From positions 1-40,452 of the IMG/VR virus record IMGVR_UViG_3300020152_000015: 40,452 nucleotides of DNA; one strand, given 5' to 3'. Each line of letters begins with the position of its first letter. Within the stretch, counting starts at the first letter, position 1. The DNA comes from a virus. Positions 23,265-29,648 of this stretch are shown here, in pieces. The notes below the pieces were generated by a model. That model worked only from the letters and a program-made list of their open reading frames with translations, searched no databases and was not told the origin of the DNA. A program made the position numbers and the translations under genes.

Positions 23265-23281
23265 GTTTCGGAATTCGGCAT
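23265..23281. promoter_or_regulatory. Degenerate operator, GTTTCG family
   Basis: GTTTCG-GAATT-CGGCAT: a perfect left arm and a weak right arm, 43 bp from the stronger site and 24 bp before the cI-like start. It could be the weaker autoregulatory site. Confidence 0.45.
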
Positions 23282-23304
23282 ATCCAACGCAACGAGGTCC
23301 GACT

Positions 23305-23973
23305 ATGCGACAGACAACCATGCACTGCGCCGCCCAGCCGGGGAGCCTCGCCCTCGTGCCACCACCCGTTGATAAAAAATGGTTTCAACAGCGTTTACGC
23401 GAGATGCGGCGCTCACAGGCGGAGCTTGCCCGCTTTATGGGTGTGCCGCCGGCCGCGGTGAGCCTGATATTTGCGGGGCGCCGGACGGTGCGCGCGCAAG
23501 AGGCGAGCGACATGGCGCGCTTCTTGTCCGTGCCCGTCAACGAAGTGTTAAAACGCCTCGGCACTACCATAGCCATATCCCCAAACGCCGTGCGGGTTGC
23601 CGGCATTCTCAAGGATCGGGACGTGGTAGCATCAATATCCGACGCGACAACCGACCCGGACACCCTCGCGATCATTGCCCCGCCGGGGCTGATGGACGCG
23701 GAATGCATCATCGTCGAGGCGAGCGACGCCGCGCCGCGGTTCTTTCCGGGCGATCAGATATTTTTCTACCGCCACGATGACGGCGACCCGGCCGAGCTGA
23801 TCGGCAAGACGGTTGTCGGCGCCACCGCCGACGGCCGTCTGTTCGTCAAACGACTCGCCCCAGGATCGCGCCCCGGCCACTACACGTTGCTCAGCTTCAA
23901 CCCGCTGGTCATGCCGGAACTCGACGTCCGGGTGAGCTGGGCGGCGCAGATCGCGTGGGTGCGGCCGGTCTGA
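23305..23973 (+). CDS. CI-like phage repressor (HTH plus S24-like domain)
   Basis: A 222-residue repressor starting at ATG 23305 behind GAGG. The DNA-binding helix-turn-helix is at ~38-60 (QAELARFMGVPPAAVSLIFAG). The C-terminal part has the LexA/CI-like pattern: a degenerate Ser region (EASDAAPRFFPGDQIFFY), then DGRLFVKRLAPGS with the Lys position, and LLSFNPL. Whether self-cleavage is retained is unclear because the usual Ser-Met-Pro triplet is altered. It should keep the lysogen silent by binding the nearby GTTTCG-N5-CGAAAC operators. Confidence 0.87.
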   Translation: MRQTTMHCAAQPGSLALVPPPVDKKWFQQRLREMRRSQAELARFMGVPPAAVSLIFAGRRTVRAQEASDMARFLSVPVNEVLKRLGTTIAISPNAVRVAGILKDRDVVASISDATTDPDTLAIIAPPGLMDAECIIVEASDAAPRFFPGDQIFFYRHDDGDPAELIGKTVVGATADGRLFVKRLAPGSRPGHYTLLSFNPLVMPELDVRVSWAAQIAWVRPV

Positions 23974-23997
23974 GAGGCGCCGCGCCGGCGGCGGCGC

Positions 23998-24036
23998 GTT
24001 TCGCCGATCGAACGTCCTCGTTTCGCGGATCACAAC
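23998..24036. promoter_or_regulatory. Two imperfect GTTTCG operators downstream of cI
   Basis: GTTTCG-CCGAT-CGAACG (23998-24014) and GTTTCG-CGGAT-CACAAC (24020-24036): perfect left arms with weak right arms, just ahead of the TATGCG operator pair. They would let the same repressor act on the rightward accessory promoter. Confidence 0.45.
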
Positions 24037-24040
24037 GTTT

Positions 24041-24055
24041 TATGCGAAACGCATA
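24041..24055. promoter_or_regulatory. Operator, TATGCG-N3-CGCATA family
   Basis: TATGCG-AAA-CGCATA, a perfect match, 35 bp upstream of a second copy and just before a TTGACG -35 box. Confidence 0.8.
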
Positions 24056-24064
24056 AATGAGCGC

Positions 24065-24092
24065 TTGACGCGGATTATGCGATCCGCATAGC
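24065..24092 (+). promoter_or_regulatory. Promoter with internal TATGCG operator
   Basis: TTGACG (24065-24070), 16-bp spacer and CATAGC. The operator TATGCG-ATC-CGCATA (24076-24090) covers the spacer and -10. It should drive the gene at 24126. Confidence 0.65.
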
Positions 24093-24125
24093 CTTCGGCC
24101 GTTCACCCCGCGCCGGAGGCCACCC

Positions 24126-24293
24126 ATGGACCGCACCCCACCCCTTGAACTCGTCTGGATCGTCGCCCCGAACGGGCTCCCCGCGCTCGGCGTGCGCGCC
24201 CGCCGGCCGGCGCCGCCGCCGCCGCGCCGCGCCCGCCTGCTCAACCTCGCGCTGGCGCTGGTGGTCGCGATCGCCCAGGCGGCCGAGCGCTGA
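24126..24293 (+). CDS. Small membrane-like accessory protein
   Basis: A 55-residue product with ATG 24126 behind GGAGG. The C-terminal half (RARLLNLALALVVAIAQAAER) is a single hydrophobic helix preceded by basic Pro/Arg residues, so a short membrane anchor is likely. It is the first gene under the double TATGCG operator. Function unknown. Confidence 0.6.
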   Translation: MDRTPPLELVWIVAPNGLPALGVRARRPAPPPPRRARLLNLALALVVAIAQAAER

Positions 24294-24378
24294 CGCGGCC
24301 GCCGTCTCAGGGGAGTGGAAGAGGGGCGGCCCGGTGAAAGGCGCCCCTCTTCTTTCGTTGCGGATCACAGGAAACCGC

Positions 24379-24407
24379 TTGCCCTCCTCGTATGCGGATC
24401 GCATAAA
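24379..24407 (+). promoter_or_regulatory. Promoter with TATGCG operator
   Basis: TTGCCC (24379-24384), 17-bp spacer, CATAAA (24402-24407). The operator TATGCG-GAT-CGCATA is at 24391-24405. The layout is the same as at 24065 and 29649. Confidence 0.65.
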
Positions 24408-24440
24408 GTGACGCAGACCAGCAACCGCGCGGAGCCGCCC

Positions 24441-24680
24441 ATGCCCAGCCCCCACGGAGAGCGGAGCGCCGCCGCACCGGCCGGCGGCGCCAAGAAGCAG
24501 ACCGCCCGCATGATCAAGTGCACATGCGCGACGTGCGGCTATGTGGCCCGCACGTCGCGCATGTGGATCGTGGAGGTTGGGGCGCCGCACTGCCCGCGGC
24601 ACGGCGCCATGACCACGGACGGCCGGGAGCGCGACGAGCGCCAGACCGACCTCGAGGACTTCGTGCGCCGCGGCGCCTAG
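24441..24680 (+). CDS. Zinc-ribbon protein (SprT C-terminal type)
   Basis: ATG 24441 behind GGAG; 79 residues. The centre reads KCTCATCGYVARTSRMWIVE followed by HCPRHGAM, a Cys4/Cys-His ribbon of the kind at the C-terminus of SprT-like proteins (CxxCGY...RTTRKW...G.P.CPCH). No protease domain is attached, so it is a stand-alone ribbon. It may bind nucleic acid or act as an adaptor; function unknown. Confidence 0.78.
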   Translation: MPSPHGERSAAAPAGGAKKQTARMIKCTCATCGYVARTSRMWIVEVGAPHCPRHGAMTTDGRERDERQTDLEDFVRRGA

Positions 24681-24690
24681 CCCACCCCGA

Positions 24691-24707
24691 CTTTCGTTTG
24701 CCGAAAC
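24691..24707. promoter_or_regulatory. Operator, GTTTCG-N5-CGAAAC family
   Basis: CTTTCG-TTTGC-CGAAAC, one mismatch. It lies upstream of the -35 of the promoter at 24717 and 52 bp from the second site. Confidence 0.7.
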
Positions 24708-24716
24708 ATTGCCCCG

Positions 24717-24745
24717 TTGCGCGTGGCGCGGCGGGGCGTTATGTT
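24717..24745 (+). promoter_or_regulatory. Promoter of the 24780 regulator gene
   Basis: TTGCGC (24717-24722), 17-bp spacer, TATGTT (24740-24745). A perfect GTTTCG operator begins in the -10. Confidence 0.7.
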
Positions 24746-24759
24746 TCGCAAATCGAAAC
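24743..24759. promoter_or_regulatory. Operator, GTTTCG-N5-CGAAAC family
   Basis: GTTTCG-CAAAT-CGAAAC, perfect, over the -10 and start site of the promoter at 24717. Confidence 0.8.
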
Positions 24760-24779
24760 ACACGGGAGGAGCGCCACCC

Positions 24780-25286
24780 ATGAGGGTCTTCCGCGCCGGC
24801 AACATCAAACCCCGGACCACGCGCCCCATTCTGCTCCGCCTCGCCACCGAAATGCGCCGCCAGCGCTGCCCGGCCCTCGAGCTGTCCGACCGCCACGGCG
24901 CGCTGTCGAACGGCGCCATCAGCCGGTGGCTGTGCGATCGCACCTCGCCGCCGCTCGCCGATCTGGCCGACGTCTTCTCGATCCTCGGGCTCCGCCTCGA
25001 TCTGGTGCGCCGCGCCCCGCCGGCGATCCCGCCGAGCCCGCGCTTTACCCCCCACGCCATCCCACCGCACGCGCACCCGCTCGTGCGGCGCTTCTACGCG
25101 GAACTCAACCGCACGGGCATCGCCGCGGCCGACGTCGCGGACGCGGCCGGGCTGAGCCGGCAAACCCTCGTCACGTGGAAGATCAGCCGCGCGCCGCTGC
25201 TCGTCACCTTCGAGCGGGCGCTCACCCCGCTCGGCCTCGCGATCGTCGCGTTCGCCCAGGCGGAAAGCCGGAGGGCCGCGGCATGA
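24780..25286 (+). CDS. Double helix-turn-helix regulator
   Basis: ATG 24780 behind GGGAGGAG; 168 residues. Two XRE-like helix-turn-helix units are visible: ~30-70 (ELSDRHGALSNGAISRWLCDRTSPPLADLADVFSILG) and ~105-145 (IAAADVADAAGLSRQTLVTWKISRAPLLVTFERAL). It overlaps the next gene as ATGA and is controlled by two GTTTCG operators. Probably a DNA-binding regulator of accessory or lytic genes; the target is unknown, and the TATGCG or GTTTCG sites are candidates. Confidence 0.8.
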   Translation: MRVFRAGNIKPRTTRPILLRLATEMRRQRCPALELSDRHGALSNGAISRWLCDRTSPPLADLADVFSILGLRLDLVRRAPPAIPPSPRFTPHAIPPHAHPLVRRFYAELNRTGIAAADVADAAGLSRQTLVTWKISRAPLLVTFERALTPLGLAIVAFAQAESRRAAA

Positions 25287-25486
25287 GCGAGCCCCGCCGC
25301 GTCTCCCTCAAGGACCTGTCGGAGCTGCTCGACGTCACCGGCGGCTCCGTCGCCCGCTACGTCACCCGCGCGCCGGACGGTGCCCCCGAGCACGCGCTCA
25401 TCATGGTCCGCGGGGAGCGGATGATCCGCCGGGTGATCGCCCTCATGGACGAGGCCGAGGACGTTCTCCGCACCAAGGATCTGTGA
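25283..25486 (+). CDS. Small DNA-binding-like protein
   Basis: ATG 25283 overlaps the previous stop (ATGA); 67 residues. VSLKDLSELLDVTGGSVARYVTRA resembles a short helix-turn-helix, followed by an acidic tail. Coupled to the double-HTH regulator, it may be a co-regulator or anti-repressor. No family assigned. Confidence 0.65.
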   Translation: MSEPRRVSLKDLSELLDVTGGSVARYVTRAPDGAPEHALIMVRGERMIRRVIALMDEAEDVLRTKDL

Positions 25487-25488
25487 TC

Positions 25489-25740
25489 ATGGCCGTCACG
25501 ACCCCAACCTACCCGCTCGAGGCGCTGCGCACGCGGCTGCGCGTGGACGCCATTCTCGGCGCCGCCCAGGTGGACCCCGGCAACCGTTCCGCCGCCACCG
25601 TCCTCGCCGAGGCGGCGCTGCAAACCGCGGGCGGGCTCCCGTGCCGCATGCGCGTGGAGTTCCTCGAATGGCTCACGGCGGCGGTCGCCGGCGAACTGGA
25701 GGACGCGCACCGGGTCATGCGGGAGCGCGACGAGCCATGA
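25489..25740 (+). CDS. Small protein of unknown function
   Basis: ATG 25489 is preceded by AAGGA; an alternative GTG 25483 would overlap the previous stop. It has 83 residues, mostly helical (YPLEALRTRLRVDAILGAAQ, FLEWLTAAVAGELEDAHRVM), with a central Cys. It is part of the same coupled run as its neighbours. No domain recognised. Confidence 0.65.
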   Translation: MAVTTPTYPLEALRTRLRVDAILGAAQVDPGNRSAATVLAEAALQTAGGLPCRMRVEFLEWLTAAVAGELEDAHRVMRERDEP

Positions 25741-25964
25741 GCGCCACCGTCCTGCGCCTCACCCAATGGCGGCGACCGATCCTCGAGGTGTGCACCCGCT
25801 GCTGGCGGGAGCCGAGCCTGGGCGCCGCGCTGCTCGGACGGTGCAACGGCTGCGGCTACCGCGCCCCTCCCGAGTTGGTCGACGCGCACGCCGGCGAGAT
25901 CGCCGCCATGGTCGCGGCCTTCTCCAGCGGCGAGGACCCGCTCGCCTCGGACACGCTGTTCTGA
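25737..25964 (+). CDS. Small zinc-ribbon protein
   Basis: ATG 25737 overlaps the preceding stop (ATGA); 75 residues. CTRCWREPSL and GRCNGCGYRAPPE form a CxxC...CxxC ribbon at ~19-40, then an acidic C-terminus (SSGEDPLASDTLF). Likely a nucleic-acid or protein-binding accessory factor; function unknown. Confidence 0.7.
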   Translation: MSATVLRLTQWRRPILEVCTRCWREPSLGAALLGRCNGCGYRAPPELVDAHAGEIAAMVAAFSSGEDPLASDTLF

Positions 25965-26018
25965 GATCCGCGCCGCCGGCGCCCCATCCATCCGCCCCGC
26001 ACTCCGGAGGATCGCACC

Positions 26019-26228
26019 ATGCCCAAGCCGCCGCCCAGGTTCGCGCCCAATCCACCGCCCAGGATCGCCGGCCTCCGCCGCCCGCCGGGGTTCCTCACGC
26101 TGGCCGAGGCGGACGCGCCGCTCTACCGGCGCGGCGTGCGGGACGGGCGCCTTGAGGGCGCCGGCATGGCCTCGGCGCTGTGGATTGCGCTCGCCGCTGC
26201 GGTGGCGATCGGCCGCTGGTGGGTGTAG
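26019..26228 (+). CDS. Small protein with C-terminal membrane segment
   Basis: ATG 26019 behind GGAGG; 69 residues. The N-terminus is Pro/Arg-rich, the middle has FLTLAEADAPLYRRGVRDGR, and the end (MASALWIALAAAVAIGRWWV) is one hydrophobic helix, so a single-pass tail-anchored protein is likely. Role unknown; superinfection exclusion is one possibility. Confidence 0.62.
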   Translation: MPKPPPRFAPNPPPRIAGLRRPPGFLTLAEADAPLYRRGVRDGRLEGAGMASALWIALAAAVAIGRWWV

Positions 26229-26237
26229 GGGGCGATC

Positions 26238-26663
26238 ATGCCGCTCAAGGCGAAGCAGTACATCACGCAACAGGACGTCCGCCGGCGACGGGATTGCGTG
26301 TTTGTGTTCGGCGACAACGACACGCGCAAGGGGCGCGGCGGGCAGGCGCATGCGTGCCGGGGCGAGCCCAACACAATCGGCGTGCGGCTGCGGAAGCATG
26401 CCGGCGACCATCCGTCCGCGTGCTGGACGGATGAGGAGTTCGCCGAGAACCGCGCGAAGATCGATGAGGACGTGAGGGCGATCCGCGCCGCGCTCGAGGC
26501 AGGGAAAACGGTGGTGTTCCCCAAGGGAGGGCTGGGCTCGGGCTCCATCCCGATCGAGGAGGCCGCACCCAACACCGCGCGATACCTCCTCGAGCAGCTC
26601 GCCGCCCTCAAGGCGATCCCCGGCGCCGTCGCCCAGGCGCCGCGCGAGACCGAGCCCGTTTAA
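26238..26663 (+). CDS. DUF7831-like conserved phage protein
   Basis: A 141-residue protein starting MPLKAKQYITQQDVRR. The motif FVFGDNDTRKGRGGQAHACR followed by GEPNTIGV (residues ~22-48) and the later FPKGGLGSGSIPIEEAAP mark a widespread phage and bacterial family listed, as I remember, as DUF7831, with Gly-rich loops like those of macro-type nucleotide-binding folds. Activity is not known to me. The stop codon TAA lies in a GTTTAAAC palindrome. Confidence 0.8.
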   Translation: MPLKAKQYITQQDVRRRRDCVFVFGDNDTRKGRGGQAHACRGEPNTIGVRLRKHAGDHPSACWTDEEFAENRAKIDEDVRAIRAALEAGKTVVFPKGGLGSGSIPIEEAAPNTARYLLEQLAALKAIPGAVAQAPRETEPV

Positions 26664-26669
26664 ACGGGC
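26650..26669. terminator. 20-bp perfect palindrome between convergent genes
   Basis: GAGCCC-GTTTAAAC-GGGCTC, overlapping the stop of the rightward gene and lying before the end of the leftward gene at 26686. It could form a bidirectional terminator hairpin, though without a U-run, and it carries one of eight GTTTAAAC sites. Confidence 0.5.
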
Positions 26670-26685
26670 TCAGCCACCCCTTCCG

Positions 26686-27018
26686 CTATGATGCGGGGAG
26701 ATGCGCGGCGAGCAGCGCCCACGCCGCCCGCTGCACCTCGTTCAGCGCCTTCTCATCGCCAGCGGCGGCGCGCGCCACGGCGCTGCTGAACAGCTCGCGC
26801 ATGTCGGAGCCAGTGGAAAAAAAGCAGGCGGCCGCCCCGTTGAACTCGGGGCCGGTGACCTCGGGCGCAACCGAGACACGGACCTCGTTCGCGGCGCGCC
26901 GTCCGCGATCGAACGCAAAGAGGATCGCGCGGACGGCGACCTCGAGCGGAACAGAGGCGCCGGGCTCCCGGCCGCCGGCGGTGTCGTGCAACAGGTCAAG
27001 CGCTTCATCGCGTGTCAT
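26686..27018 (-). CDS. Accessory protein of unknown function
   Basis: ATG 27018 behind AGGGAG; 110 residues beginning MTRDEALDLLHDTAGGREPG. It has charged helices and a Phe-rich middle (FNGAAACFFSTGSDMRELFSSAVARAA). Last gene of the leftward accessory operon; a repeated leader with hairpin lies 16-56 bases upstream. No family recognised. Confidence 0.7.
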   Translation of the reverse strand: MTRDEALDLLHDTAGGREPGASVPLEVAVRAILFAFDRGRRAANEVRVSVAPEVTGPEFNGAAACFFSTGSDMRELFSSAVARAAAGDEKALNEVQRAAWALLAAHLPAS

Positions 27019-27033
27019 GGTCTCCCTGTTGTG

Positions 27034-27074
27034 GCGCCGGGGAGTGTGATCCTCCCCGGCGCGTGGCGGAAGGG
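27034..27074 (-). promoter_or_regulatory. Leader hairpin plus conserved 19-mer (copy 1)
   Basis: An 11-bp stem (27034-27044 with 27052-27062) follows a 19-nt block, 27056-27074, that is identical to 27625-27643. It lies just ahead of the ribosome site of the gene at 27018. Stem sequence differs between the copies while pairing is kept, which suggests a conserved RNA structure. Confidence 0.6.
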
Positions 27075-27079
27075 CTCGG

Positions 27080-27583
27080 TTAGCGCACGTAGCCGCAGAA
27101 GCCCCGGCGTTCCGCTGGCGTCTTGTCGCGCACCCAAAGGGCGGAGAAGGACGCTGAGGGAGGGTCCTCGTCCCAGCATCGGCAGGACGTGGAGCGAAGC
27201 CGCCAGCCGTCGCCGGGCGGCGGAGAGGGCTCCCAGGAGCGGAGCGCCAGCTCGATCTCCTCGCGCGCCGCGACCACCTTCTCCTGGGCGGCGTCGTAAA
27301 CCTCATTCGTGGCGTTGTGAGGGAGATCGTCACGCGCCGTCACCGCGGCGACGAAAGCGGCGTCATCCGGCCGAAAGCTGGTGGTGATCTGCTCGAGCGG
27401 ATCAGCGTCCGCGTCGTTCGTCCACTGCCACGCCATGCACGTGGCGCCGATGCACAAGCGGCCGACGGCGTTGATGTAGGTGAGCGGGCCGTTCACGAGC
27501 GCGGAGCCGGTGGCGACGCCGCAACCCTCCGGGCCGCAGCACCGGAGGGTGAGGGCGGTTGCTAGGGTGTGGGTGGTGGGCAT
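27080..27583 (-). CDS. Cys-rich accessory protein, unknown function
   Basis: ATG 27583 behind GAGGAG; 167 residues. The first half has LRCCGPEGCGVATGSALVNG and GRLCIGATCMAWQW, a CIGxxCMAW pattern I recall from other small phage proteins that probably bind a metal. Later come acidic helices and a C-terminal CRCWDEDPPS. Coupled to the surrounding operon; function unknown. Confidence 0.75.
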   Translation of the reverse strand: MPTTHTLATALTLRCCGPEGCGVATGSALVNGPLTYINAVGRLCIGATCMAWQWTNDADADPLEQITTSFRPDDAAFVAAVTARDDLPHNATNEVYDAAQEKVVAAREEIELALRSWEPSPPPGDGWRLRSTSCRCWDEDPPSASFSALWVRDKTPAERRGFCGYVR

Positions 27584-27605
27584 GGGGCGAGGCTCCTCGG
27601 GCTGG

Positions 27606-27643
27606 GCCGGCGCCTGGGGCGGCGCCGGCGCGTGGCGGAAGGG
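27606..27643 (-). promoter_or_regulatory. Leader hairpin plus conserved 19-mer (copy 2)
   Basis: A 9-bp stem (27606-27614 with 27621-27629) next to the same 19-mer (27625-27643), upstream of the gene at 27583. Second copy of the element at 27034. Confidence 0.6.
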
Positions 27644-27667
27644 TTCGATAGCTCCGCGTTTAAACGT

Positions 27668-27707
27668 GGCGCCATGACGCCATGGTGTCACGGCGTCATG
27701 GCGCCGT
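27668..27707. repeat. Octamer array C (candidate centromere), five units
   Basis: GGCGCCAT, GACGCCAT, GGTGTCAC, GGCGTCAT, GGCGCCGT in register. It overlaps the last codons of the gene ending at 27688 and a possible promoter for 27583 (TTGACG-N17-CACCAT on the minus strand). Confidence 0.78.
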
Positions 27708-28101
27708 CAAACGGATTTATGCGATACGCATAGTTACGCGGGGCCGCCCGCTCATCCCGCCGCGCCAGGACCATGAGCCGGCTCAATACGCTGTGGTGCC
27801 GGCGGCCCATCGCCCGGCCGATCGCCGCATAGGTCATGCCCGATCGCGCCAGCCGGAGGAGACGCTCGTCCTCCTCCGGCGTGAAGCGCCGCACCGGACG
27901 GCCGTTGCGCTCGACCACCATCGGCCCGACCGGCGACGCCTTGACCGGCTCCGGCGGCTCGGCTCCGAGCTTGAGGCACTGCCATTCCACCGCGCCGCGC
28001 GAGCACCCGACGATCGCGGCGATCTTCGGATAGGAGAGCCCCTCCTCGCGGAGTTCGCAGATCCGGTCAATCTGCTCCTGGGTGAGGCGGGCGTACCTCA
28101 T
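27688..28101 (-). CDS. GcrA-like / double HTH regulator
   Basis: ATG 28101 overlaps the PP-loop gene stop (ATGA); 137 residues. The N-terminal unit TQEQIDRICELREEGLSYPKIAAIVGCSRGAVEWQCLKLG and the C-terminal RRFTPEEDERLLRLARSGMTYAAIGRAMGRRHHSVLSRLM are two helix-turn-helix domains of the Myb/SANT and GcrA kind. Probably a transcription regulator. Its 3' end also contains a TATGCG operator (27718-27732, coding NYAYRIN) and octamer array C. Confidence 0.82.
   Translation of the reverse strand: MRYARLTQEQIDRICELREEGLSYPKIAAIVGCSRGAVEWQCLKLGAEPPEPVKASPVGPMVVERNGRPVRRFTPEEDERLLRLARSGMTYAAIGRAMGRRHHSVLSRLMVLARRDERAAPRNYAYRINPFDGAMTP
27718..27732. promoter_or_regulatory. Operator, TATGCG-N3-CGCATA family, inside a coding sequence
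   Basis: TATGCG-ATA-CGCATA, perfect, within the last codons of the GcrA-like gene and 20 bp from octamer array C. It may control the gene at 27583. Confidence 0.7.
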
Positions 28102-29027
28102 GGCTCCGCCTCCTCCACCGCGAAGCACCCGCAGCCGCCGATATCGTGCCTATCGACCTGGGCGCCGGCCTCGATCCGCTCGCGCAGTTCCCGCAACGTC
28201 ATCGGCCGGCGCTTCCCGCCACCGCGGCGGTCCACCAGCATGGCGATATCAGTTCGGCCCAGGTATTCGCGGATCTCCTGCTCTCGACGCTCATGGTAGG
28301 CGTAGCGCGCCGGCATGGTGCGCAACAGGTTCGCGAAATGTCCGTGTCCAGCCTTGATACAGAAGCCCCCGCAATTGTTGTGAGAGAACCCCAGAGCGTA
28401 GAGGCGCGCCGAAGCGATCCCCTCCGCTTCGAGCGCCCGGCGAATGTCGTCTTTCAAGACGTAAGGGGCGCCACACAACGGGGCCTCGTAGCGCCAGCCG
28501 ACAGCGGCTCGGCGATCACGAAGCTCCGTGTATCGGTGCTCCTCGGTCCAGTCGATCCCGACATAAACGACCGTTTGAGCCGGATCGCAATTCTCCCGAA
28601 GCCACCGATCGGCCAACTGCCGCTTGAGGATCTTTGAGCACGGATCGTGCCGCGAGTTGCCAAGGAACCGCTCATCAAAGAATACTTGCCACGGAGTTCG
28701 CCCCTCGGCGACCCACACAAGACGAGGCAGGACCTCCGCGGCCGCCGCCGCGAGATCCTGCAAGAACCGGCCGCGCGCGGCCTCGTCTTCCATTGGCGGA
28801 ATGCCGGCCAACCGATCAAGGAGCCGCTGCGGCGCCGGCACTCCAAAGACGTTCGCCGCCCCCTCGATCAGGAAGCGATAGAGGTCCTCATCCTCCACAA
28901 GGGTGTCGCTGAAATAGAGGTACAGACGATCCACGCCATGCGCACCCACAACGCGCTTGGCAGAGCCCCACGAGCCCTCACCGCCGGAAAACATCTGCAC
29001 GTGCACCGGTCCGCTGTCGGTAAGCAT
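28098..29027 (-). CDS. PP-loop ATPase, PAPS reductase-like family
   Basis: ATG 29027; 309 residues. FSGGEGSWGSAKRVV near residue ~13 is the PP-loop with the usual Asp replaced by Gly (SGGxGS), followed by YLYFSDTLVEDEDLYRFL, then TPWQVFFDERFLGNSRHDPC, CSKILKRQLADRWL, YVGIDWTEEHRYTE, and SHNNCGGFCIKAGHGHFANLL. This matches phage relatives of PAPS reductases; from memory the Gly variant is common there. The Cys set could hold a metal or cluster. Chemistry unknown; adenylation and sulfur or base modification of tRNA or DNA are options. Confidence 0.85.
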   Translation of the reverse strand: MLTDSGPVHVQMFSGGEGSWGSAKRVVGAHGVDRLYLYFSDTLVEDEDLYRFLIEGAANVFGVPAPQRLLDRLAGIPPMEDEAARGRFLQDLAAAAAEVLPRLVWVAEGRTPWQVFFDERFLGNSRHDPCSKILKRQLADRWLRENCDPAQTVVYVGIDWTEEHRYTELRDRRAAVGWRYEAPLCGAPYVLKDDIRRALEAEGIASARLYALGFSHNNCGGFCIKAGHGHFANLLRTMPARYAYHERREQEIREYLGRTDIAMLVDRRGGGKRRPMTLRELRERIEAGAQVDRHDIGGCGCFAVEEAEP

Positions 29028-29035
29028 GGGGCGCC

Positions 29036-29269
29036 TCAGATCTCGGCGCGATGCGCGCGGTATGTGCCCTCCACCTCGCGGCGATAGAGGTCGTACCACG
29101 TTTCCCCGTCCGGCAAGACAACGGCCCGCGCGAGGCGGGCAACCGAATGGTACAGGTCAATAATCGCGTCGGCTCCGGCCAGACCGGGCGACGTCTTGTA
29201 GTACTCCGCACACCGCTCGGCGTCGCCCGCGACGGCCGCCAGTTCGCGCACCACTCCATTTCTCGACAT
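29036..29269 (-). CDS. Small protein of unknown function
   Basis: ATG 29269 behind GAGGG; 77 residues. Starts MSRNGVVRELAAVAGDAERC and continues as helical segments (AIIDLYHSVARLARAVVL, TWYDLYRREVEGTYRAHR). It sits between the RMF-like and PP-loop genes. No family recognised. Confidence 0.7.
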   Translation of the reverse strand: MSRNGVVRELAAVAGDAERCAEYYKTSPGLAGADAIIDLYHSVARLARAVVLPDGETWYDLYRREVEGTYRAHRAEI

Positions 29270-29338
29270 ACAGGCGCCCTCTTTTTGAATGTTTAAACAT
29301 CCGGCAACCGGCCGGCGCGGTGCCACAACCTCACCCTT

Positions 29339-29527
29339 TCACCGCGACCGCCACCGGGCGAGGCCGATCGCGGCCTCCGCGCTCCAGCACCAGCCGGTGA
29401 ACCACGCCTCAGCGGCAGCGCTGCCCGACGGGTACGGGTTGACGTTGAAGTCGCGCCCCTCACGCTGGGCCTGGGCACCCTGGGCGCGCCAACGCACGAC
29501 AAGATCCACCACCTTCGCACCCACCAT
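29339..29527 (-). CDS. RMF/CrpP-like small protein
   Basis: ATG 29527 behind GAGG; 62 residues. RWRAQGAQAQREGRDFNVNPY followed by AEAWFTGWCWSAEAA matches the ribosome modulation factor pattern (A..G..A...G....NPY......W..GW), also seen in CrpP-like proteins on mobile elements. RMF dimerises ribosomes; CrpP has been linked to fluoroquinolone tolerance. Which role, if any, applies here is unknown. It is the first gene of the leftward accessory operon. Confidence 0.78.
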   Translation of the reverse strand: MVGAKVVDLVVRWRAQGAQAQREGRDFNVNPYPSGSAAAEAWFTGWCWSAEAAIGLARWRSR

Positions 29528-29551
29528 GAGACACCTCACCTTGCGCGTGAT

Positions 29552-29568
29552 GTTTCGATTTCCGAAAC
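29552..29568. promoter_or_regulatory. Operator, GTTTCG-N5-CGAAAC family
   Basis: GTTTCG-ATTTC-CGAAAC, perfect, over the -10 region of the leftward accessory promoter. Confidence 0.8.
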
Positions 29569-29595
29569 ATGCCACGCCCAGGCGCCGGCGATCAA
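29566..29595 (-). promoter_or_regulatory. Promoter of the leftward accessory operon
   Basis: Minus strand TTGATC (29590-29595), 18-bp spacer, CATGTT (29566-29571), with the operator starting in the -10 as it does at 24740. It should drive 29527 to 26686. Confidence 0.65.
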
Positions 29596-29648
29596 GCGGG
29601 CTTTCATGCCAAAATCGAAACGAACCGCCACCGCCCACGGCGCCGCGC

